From: Stratiolaelaps scimitus
Lineage: Eukaryota; Arthropoda; Arachnida; Mesostigmata; Laelapidae
NCBI GenBank assembly: GCA_019614645.1
Contig: JABWDB010000021.1
Location: forward strand, 1-64,000
Reading direction: 5' to 3'
Length of the DNA: 64,000 nucleotides
Both the position numbers and the translations under genes were made by a program. The notes under the pieces are model-generated. The model did no database searches. It was not told the origin of the DNA and saw only the letters and a list, made by a program, of their open reading frames with translations. Each line of letters begins with the position of its first letter. Position 1 is the first letter of the stretch. Below are positions 56,090 to 64,000 of the stretch, piece after piece.

Positions 56090-58300
56090 AACATATTATA
56101 ATGTAGAAGGTGAGACGTTACATGTCCATAATGTAATGATCTTTCGAAGATAGACGGTCCAAATGACTCAAACTACACTACTTAAATCTATCATCTTCTT
56201 CTATTATCTTCACAGTAAATAGATATCCTATTTTATAGAACAGTCAATTTTGAATTAGATTTTATCCGATTGCTAAATTCTGATGTTACTTAGACAGTTT
56301 CCCTTGCAATGTTCGAAACTTTCCAATGCACTTGTATCTTACAATGGGCCTATTAACTGTACTTCGGCGGACACTAGGTTTAAATACGTTGTGACTACTA
56401 ATTGTAATGAATGTAATAATGTTTATTAAATTGGCGCTATTGACCTGCAAGGTTTAACGAATAATTTTAACCCCAGGAAATAATCAAACACGGCCTACCA
56501 TTCCTGTTAAGGCTGCCGTCCGACAAAATTTATAATTTGTTTCCCGCAATAGTTCCCATTAATGTTTAGTGCTCGATATCAACACAGAATTCTATCCAAA
56601 GGAAAAGATGAAACCGCGATGCAATGGCACACATTCTTTATTGAATTTTCGGCCGTAATCACATATCTACGTAATATCTAGGTATTTCCACTATACTTCA
56701 ATAATTATAATAAATAGCTATTATATATATAGTTATCGCAATAATAACGACAATATGATTACTCGTTTATCAGTTAGAGTGTTATTATAATACCTAAGTC
56801 AATGTGTGTCAGTTTTTCCATGTTATTCTGTTACGTGAACTATGCTTTCTCAAACTAGTAATATGTATGACATGTATATATTCTAATAGAGATAAACCAC
56901 AGCCAATGACAGGACAGAAAAGGACCGTTTATTAAATGAAATTAAATAAAGATACACGCAATATAAATGTCAAGAACTGCAACCCTATGTGGTCCATACA
57001 TTGTCACTTACTTGAACTTAGTAAATCCAAACTGTAATTTTCGCTCTATTAAATATGTGCGGCGCAACGGCAGAGCATAAAACGATACATATATAATACC
57101 TGGGCACTCGAGAACAACTCGTAGTTTTAAGGAGTGGTAGAATACACACACACCTTCACAAAGACGTAATAAACGTCGTGTCACGTAAGTTAGTTTAAGG
57201 TAGTTCACTGTACTGCGCCTTGAAGAATGTTGATGTGCAGGCAGCTAGTTCTAAACGCCACGGCATCCTCAACGTGTATATGTCACACATAGCGTCAATC
57301 AAACAAAGCTATATTTTGTAGATTCTAAGCTGAATCCTCATCCTGTTGGAACAATGCTAAATAGTAGAGGTACATCGCAACCTAATAGTAACCTGTACTC
57401 TGAGTACACAGAATATGCCAACTGAGAGCCCTTCCCTGAAATACACTCTTTGAAAATGTGTATTAGTTGTCAAGGTAAGTACCGAGATCCATTATTCCAA
57501 CAGCGAGAAATGCATTTCTAGTTCATTCAAAATGTAGCTATCCTGTATTATCTCTAGGTGATCCTCGACCTTGTCACTCGTTCTGGTCACATAGAACACA
57601 CGTATGCATTAAAATAAACATAGCAATTAATCCACCATATTCTTAATAGTAGAACCTAGGTATAACAATACGCATTACACACATTAATAATGATGAAAAA
57701 ATGTTTGACCAACCAAACCTTGAACACCGATATGAACTTTTTAGAGTAATCGTCACGAAGGCATCCCCAAACTCGCATTTTACATTCAAGTGGGTGAAAT
57801 GAATATCTTTCCGTAACTTCATTTCTGAAGTCAAGATTCCATACATTAAACTCAGATGCTGCTTTCGTAGAATAAATAATTGCAGCCCAGATTAACAATG
57901 ACCACTTAGCAACGATGATTGACTTGATTCGGCTACGTATTGGTGACATATTTGAATTGGTGTGGTATTATTTCCGTTCTGTATACAGGGGTGGCGGGTT
58001 CCGTCAATCATTTACAACCCATGTTAAAGAAAAAGGCGACTCAGCAGGCATACACACCAATCTCATAGTTTAGAAGAACAGCCGTTGGGCTACAGAAAAT
58101 AATTTGACGGACCTGGCCGTGCTTCGACGCTTCAAGGGGCCGAACTTCAAACGGCCACACTATAAAAATAAGCCCAGATTTCAAAATCTTCCCTAGCCAT
58201 GGACATAACACACGCTACTCAGATTCACTTAAAGACAACCCGATGATCAACATGAGTCGACACAATTTTGAACGCTTTCAGATTCTAGTTGTTAATCTGA
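56090..58300. other. No recognised gene
   Basis: AT-rich DNA with short unsupported frames, beyond the 3' end of the MEMO1-like gene. Confidence 0.4.
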
Positions 58301-58304
58301 AGAC

Positions 58305-61300
58305 CTAATGTTGAGACCTGGGTCCAAACGTAAGTGCAGCCGACGCGTAACTGACAGAACTGTCCTGCCGGTTCATTACATGGTTACTTTGTGCATACCT
58401 AAGGAATTTACATGAAAACTCTTGCCCACTCTGTTGCAGTGTTGCTACGGAATTGAGTAATACCCCAATTGGATGCCTCCCGCAGATCGTATTGCCCGTT
58501 TTCTTGAGGTATGCTGCGAATCCGGTAGGGTCCAAAGCCTCGATGAGTCTCATACCGTCTCGGTCTAGTTTTTCGACGCTCTCCCAAATATCTCCATCAG
58601 CCTTGTCGTACTGCTGATAGCGGAACCTAAAAATTGGCACATACTGCTATAATTCATTCTCTTTTAATTTCAAATTGAGTTTTAAGGAGGGAACTGGAAT
58701 TCTACAGCGCCATCGATTTTGTTGAAAATAAAAAATACTGTAAACGTTAAAATTGCACATTGAGCCGTACATCACAACAATTCAAACATTAATATTTATA
58801 TATGAACGAAATGTGGTACCTAATTATGGGAAGATCGCTCTGGCTGCAGTAAACAAAATGGAACAGATAAAGCGTTACACTATTATTGAGTAAGTAGAGC
58901 CGCTAGGTTTTAAACAATAATTTAAAAAATATTGCACACATTGCATAAATTGGTAGCGCCGCGGGTTCTTATAATAAATTGTTTCTGTAGTACTCAAGAA
59001 CTACATCTTTTATTGGAAAAACGCAAGAATTAATTTGCATAAAAAACTTGTACTGTCCAAATGTAGTAAAGCTGTAAGGTATGGCGGTCATATCCGAAAA
59101 AGCACATTGAGGTGTTGGATGGTTTGGAGTCTATATTTAGAAGGCAGGTGCATAACACTACAAACTTCCAAGAGAATAGTTCAAGGTATAAACATAAATT
59201 AATTGCGTAACGGGGCTGGCCTCGAACGATCAATTTAATTGATAAATTTCTGAGTGAGACTCATGATAATCTTAGAAGCAGAGTGGCGGTTCGAGCTATG
59301 GGGGTAGTAGCCAGGTGTATTCACAATTATTGAACGTGTCTACGCTTTCCCTTGATAAAGGAAAATTAAATGAGATGTACTCCAGGGAAACTCAACACAT
59401 AAAACATATAAAAAATTAAACAAATATTTATTGAGTGGTCCCAAATCCTAATATATATAATGGCTGTTCAAAATAATAATGTAACCCTAAGGGTGATTAA
59501 TCTAATTTCGAAGGCAAACTTCGTTGCAATTTATACTTTATGTTTCTGCAATTATAGTAAGCTTTTCCAGGCAAAACACAACCTTCGTTACTTTTGAACT
59601 AAATGAGTGATATAAATTTTTAGGATGATTTAGAGGTACGCCCCGTATTACTAATCTGCACTTCCGGGCTGCCGATTGTTGCACCGCTCATCCACGCATC
59701 TCTTAAGATAATTAGTCATAGATAAGACACTATTTCTATTCTTCGAGATATCTCGTGATAACGAACTCCTTTGATATCGGTGGACCTATTTCATTTTTTT
59801 CTCGAGCTTCAAACCTCTCCTTCAAACAAGGTCCTTCTTTGAAGGTCTACACAGACTGAATGTGCTGGATAAGTTTTAATGGACTACAATTTGGCCGATT
59901 GGATGTAGAGTTAACATACGCATCTCCATAAGATACGTTTCAGTAACCATTATTTATTTATATTATTACGAGACTTTAAAGAGCCTAATATCTAGATGAT
60001 CAAGTATATTTCAAAAGCAATTGATAAAATAGCGTACACAAGGTCACTTAAAATATTAAGAACAGAAAGAATTATGAGCAAAGGTATTTAGTGTCTGGAA
60101 ATCTCTATAATAACTAGTATTGGTATTCGAAATTGCATGCGTACCTGCTACCCCAGTGGCAGAAGTCAGAGCTAACAACGAAACATACGTCATCCTGTGC
60201 CAAATACTTAGCCAGTGCGCGACCGTAAATGGCTTCTCTTTCTGTTGTAATAGCGCCAACGAGAATAGGCACGATGGTAAATGGACCGTTCGTCTTCCGT
60301 TCCATCACCTGAATAAATGAAAATGTCGTAAAATCAATATTTGTTTCGAAGCTGACTATTAATACGTTACGGGGTCAATGAAAAATCTGAAGGGCGCTAT
60401 GGTGCCAGAGTTTTATTGCTCGAAGCTGAGTATTTTTTAAAGAACCAACTTAGTTTGTATTATAGTTATCGCGCTTCATCTTTTAGCTTGATTGAGATTG
60501 CCGGAAATGGCGTAACAGCAGAATCTTGGCATTGCGCAGATTCTTCTAGGTCTCAGGCAACAACGAAGGTTTTTTGGTAATTCATTTAATTTTAGAGCTA
60601 ACATAACAAGCGCGATGAGTGCTAAAGAGTCCTCATTTGAGTTTCAGTATTATAAAGTTCTTATCAAACGACTTGAAATTGGCACTACATAAAAGACCAG
60701 ACCTGCTAAATGTTTTATACAAAGGTATATTGTGTTCTCACTCTGTAATGGCTTTTTAATACACGAGGAAACCGGCGACACAATGCACTCGTACTACAAT
60801 TATTAAACGTTTTCATTACTATGTTTACGAAAACTTAAGCATTATATAACTGCAGTTCCGTCAATAAACCTCACTGACTCAAGACTGTACAAGTACATTT
60901 TAATTTTTTCAATTAAAAATTTAAATCAAGTATGCTTCTATTCCTTAAAATCTTAAATTCCTTCTGTGATTTTTCACAAATTTTATAGTTTGATACGAAA
61001 ACATTTGCAGGTTGCAAAACTTTCCGAACATCCTGTACACACAAACCAAATTGTTTTATGATCGCAAGAAGAAAAAAATACTGTCAGAGTTAAGTTGACT
61101 CCTTTGGAGCTCCTTACCTTGGATATGTATGGTAAGTGCATCTCGATTGAGTGTTCATCTTCATCCGTGCCAAGGGACATCTCCTCAAATAGCCCTGTTT
61201 TATAAAGTTCGTCGTAGATGCCCTTATCAATCGGAAGATCCATAAATGGAGTCCGATATGTTGTGGCGGGCGAGAGCGCGCAACCGTCAAGATAAACATG

Positions 61301-63288
61301 GTGCGAGGGCCCTAAAATAAAGATCTTGCGAACTCGTTCTGGATCAATCTGGGCATAAGCGTACGCTGCTGTTGGGCCTGAATACCTGTAGGCATGATAT
61401 TAGACTAGATTAATTCGAAGATAATCTCACCCTAGGCACCTACCAGGCTTAGGGCAATAGTAGGTTTATATATGACACTTTAAGTGACATGCATAAGTTA
61501 TTATTTGACCATTCGACTTCGATCTACTTTTCCTATGTTCACAGTATTAGACAATAGAAACATTAAATTATTTTCGAAACTAAGCATATGGATTCCATAT
61601 TCGACCTCATTTCAATTATCAGTTAGCATGCCAGCGTTCTGTAAAAGAATAACCCTGACCTGCTGTTATTGACTTATCGGCTGTTTGTAGCAGATCAATT
61701 GTCTAAGAACAAGCACTGATATCGGAAAAAAAGATACCCTCAAGTGTTCATCTAGAAGCAACTTCCAAGAAGCGTATAACAGCCATATATATATATATAT
61801 ATATAAGATATGAATAAATACTCTCACTCATATAGTAGTTAGTCGGCGTGGATAACAAAGAGTCATTCTTGTGAGGTCTCTAGGTTCTTGTATTAAGTAA
61901 CGATATAACACACACCTTCCCTCAAGTTTGATTTACACAAACGAGATAGTGCGTTCAGCTTCGCTGCGTTCAGCAATTGTGTCGTTGATTTGCAATACAA
62001 TTTTCATCTGTTTTATGGTTAAGAAAGTTGACTTTCTTGTTACTCTTAAGACGAGTCTAAGGTAAACGGCAGACTCTCGGCCACATTTAACGTTCACGGT
62101 ACAACTGCTTTCGGCATTGCTTCATAAGACGGAACCATTTTTGAATGTAAATGTACAACGGTGGGGATCGAACCCGTGTACCTATGCGTCTCCTCCGGTT
62201 ATAACTCAGATGCGAATGCACCACCAGGCGACCGGGCTTGACCTTTAGAAGAGTCTAGTTTTACCTCGGTAACACTGCCTAATTGTATGGAGACTATCTT
62301 ACGAAAACATCGAAGAGTTGAATAGAGAGTAAGCCACGTATATTCGTTGAGTGAGTAAGCGTTGCAATGGCCAAAAGGAGTGTGTCAAATTGCCTTCAAT
62401 TACTGAGATGCATAATTCGACTGACGTTCGGACATATAGGAGACTCAGTCGTAATACTACCATTTATGCTATGTTTGATATCAGGGCCAGTCCCTTACGT
62501 AGTGGTGCTAAATCTGTTGCGCAGACTTATTCCCAGCAATTTGTTGCCGGATCACACTGTTTCCAGTAAAGGTTTTGGTAGCGTACAATCTACGAAAGGT
62601 TATTCCAAAGCAAAAATTTAGCGGTCTAGTTACATGTCCACGAGCTCAGTTAAAGTCTATAGATAAGTAAGGCCTGTTCGTTCGAGATTATAGTTCATAA
62701 GTTACATGAAACATGTATCTATATTTAGTTCTCCTTTCTTTCATTTGGTCAGTTCTTACGCTAATAATTTACATATGTTGTTTTGTTCTCTAAGGGTGAA
62801 TTTTCCAAGGACGGGTAAACTGAGAACCATTTAGCGTCCAAAGTATATCCGTTGTTGTTACTAACTGGCAGGGAGTAGATAATACAATGTGTTTTTTTAA
62901 TTCTGACCGAAGTGTGTATACTTTACACTCAAGTCATGTTAAAGAACCTACAAACGTCGAATTATTTATGAACCTACAAACGTCAAATTAATCATAAAGA
63001 CGTGATTACATGAGACCGATCGACAGATGTGATAAGTAACTACCAAATTGGCGATTAACAATTGCATCTATAAACACAAATAAGGGTATTCGAAAAAAAC
63101 CCATGACACATCAAGATATTTCCGTAGTTCTACCTGTATCCTGCGTGTGGAGCGATGATAGCGCGTGCAGGGCTGTGCGTAGCGGGTCCAACCGCTTGTA
63201 ACCAATCTTCTAGTTGCGCTCGTAGCTCATTTCCTCTCTCAGAATACCACGAGCCCGCGTGAGTCGCCTGCCTACAGCTACGTGACAT
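58305..63288 (-). CDS. MEMO1: MEMO1-family protein
   Basis: Exons 63288-63134, 61385-61118, 60308-60145 and 58626-58305 join through GT-AG introns (phases 2, 0, 2) into 302 aa, against about 297 in mammals. MEMO proteins have a fold like class III non-haem iron dioxygenases and are tied to growth-factor-driven cell motility and to iron/copper redox control. Conserved blocks are seen in order: THAGSWYSE (9-17), [11 protein letters not shown] with His48, [11 protein letters not shown] with His80/81, [26 protein letters not shown] with His192, [13 protein letters not shown] with Cys244, and [13 protein letters not shown] near the end. The putative metal-site His and Cys positions are all kept. 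The ATG at 63288 is chosen because [14 protein letters not shown] matches the family's start. The gene looks intact. Intron 1 holds a SINE, intron 2 a LINE tail. Confidence 0.95.
60815..60872 (+). repeat. LINE 3'-tail fragment in MEMO1 intron 2
   Basis: ACGAAAACTTAAGCATTATA followed by CTGCAGTTCCGTCAATAAAC matches the 3' UTR end of the LINE at 33880-33915 (ACGAGAACTTAAGCGTTGTA, then GCAGTTCCGTCAATAAAG). Confidence 0.7.
61785..61805. repeat. Short (AT)n microsatellite
   Basis: AT dinucleotides in MEMO1 intron 1. Confidence 0.8.
62065..62237 (-). repeat. tRNA-derived SINE, family A, copy 3
   Basis: On the minus strand it starts GCCCGGTCGCCTGGTGGTGC and carries GGGTTCGATCCCC (B box). The body includes CCGTCTTATGAAGCAATGCC and GTACCGTGAACGTTAAATG. 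This is the best-preserved tRNA head of the family. It lies in MEMO1 intron 1, opposite in orientation to copies 1 and 2 but in the sense of the gene. Confidence 0.88.
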
Positions 63289-64000
63289 ACTGGGAATCAG
63301 CTGTTTGAACCACCTTCGAACAGAGCTCCGGTTAAACTGCAAGATTACAGCAACGTTCTCCACGAGTTTCACGAATGCCGTTAGTTGTAGGGGTTTTTCT
63401 TTCAGAACCAGAAATTCGCGAAAATACGAAGTGAGATTAACAATAGTAGAGTTAGGGGGAGCTTTGGTAATGCACCAGAGTATCGACGTCCAGGGGAAGA
63501 GGAGCAAACATCTAAATGGATTGCTCGTGTGATGGAATACTCCAGCTTTGTTTGACTTCGGCCAGCCCAGCGGCCACAATGAAGCAGACGCTGAATGAAC
63601 GCATTACCAGCTGATAGAACCCTAACTCATTTCACTCGACTTAGGTTTTTGTGGTAATTTTTAATGAATAAAAAGTTATCAATTGCCATGTAGTAATACC
63701 TCGATGAAAATTACATTTTGAACTTGAAGGTATGCCTAATACAATTAAACTGCAGGACCCCTTCTCTGCAACCAGTACCGTTCTTCTCGAGTATGCTTCT
63801 AGTGTGGAGAGACGCCAGCTGATTTCAGGAGTATCAGTGGCAGCATCATGTTAGATGGGATTAGTGGCACGTATTTCATCCCTCTCCATCTAGCGCCTCC
63901 GTCGATTATACCATTACAGTGCTTTGCTGAATTTCGGCGTAGAGCCGCCTTCAGTGGTGGAAATTGTTCATCGTGTTAACAGTTCGCCCACTCCGTGCGG
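63289..64000. other. MEMO1 upstream region, no further gene recognised
   Basis: The minus-strand frame continues upstream of the proposed MEMO1 ATG without family similarity, so it is read as 5' UTR and promoter. No exon of a neighbouring gene is recognisable up to the window end. Confidence 0.4.

Overview
The window is a piece of an animal nuclear genome, most likely an arthropod (possibly a mite or other chelicerate, which the sequence alone cannot prove). Genes are split by GT-AG introns, intergenic DNA is AT-rich, and the accessory DNA is made of animal-type mobile elements: non-LTR retrotransposons (LINEs), Tc1 and mariner transposons, a Helitron-like fragment and tRNA-derived SINEs. There is no operon, CRISPR array, rRNA or phage.

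Five host genes can be assembled from exons with matching splice phases. (1) 5315-3471, minus: an unrecognised 8-exon gene of about 339 aa with a basic coiled coil and a Pro/Thr-rich tail. (2) 19059-17457, minus: a 4-exon mitochondrial tyrosyl-tRNA synthetase (YARS2-like) lacking its C-terminal domain. (3) 20765-25410, plus: a second, full-length YARS2-like gene, head to head with the first and with identical intron positions. (4) 30859-46850, plus: a 16-kb STAT transcription factor with a first coding exon of only two codons and several alternative C-termini. (5) 63288-58305, minus: a 4-exon MEMO1-family gene of 302 aa.

The rest is mostly repeats. 1-2.7 kb: Helitron-like helicase scrap, LINE pieces and a 207-bp direct repeat with a hairpin. 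5.4-15.9 kb: a dense graveyard of LINE fragments in both orientations, with SINEs, one gag-like ORF and AT microsatellites. 26.6-30.15 kb: a pair of Tc1-like elements meeting head to head, containing a nested LINE with a 9-bp target-site duplication and a nested SINE with a 16-bp one. A mariner relic sits in STAT intron 2. 51.7-56 kb: a SINE, an R1-type LINE, a 22-bp minisatellite and a mariner apparently nested in a LINE.

The host genes are not a pathway. Tyrosyl-tRNA synthetase charges mitochondrial tRNA-Tyr, STAT is a cytokine/JAK-activated transcription factor, and MEMO1 is a redox and iron/copper-linked signalling protein. No new multi-gene system is evident. The most interesting signals are the divergent synthetase pair with complementary lesions, the alternative STAT C-termini (including an in-frame TGA inside a Gln-rich exon), and the 3' tail shared by a LINE and a SINE family.
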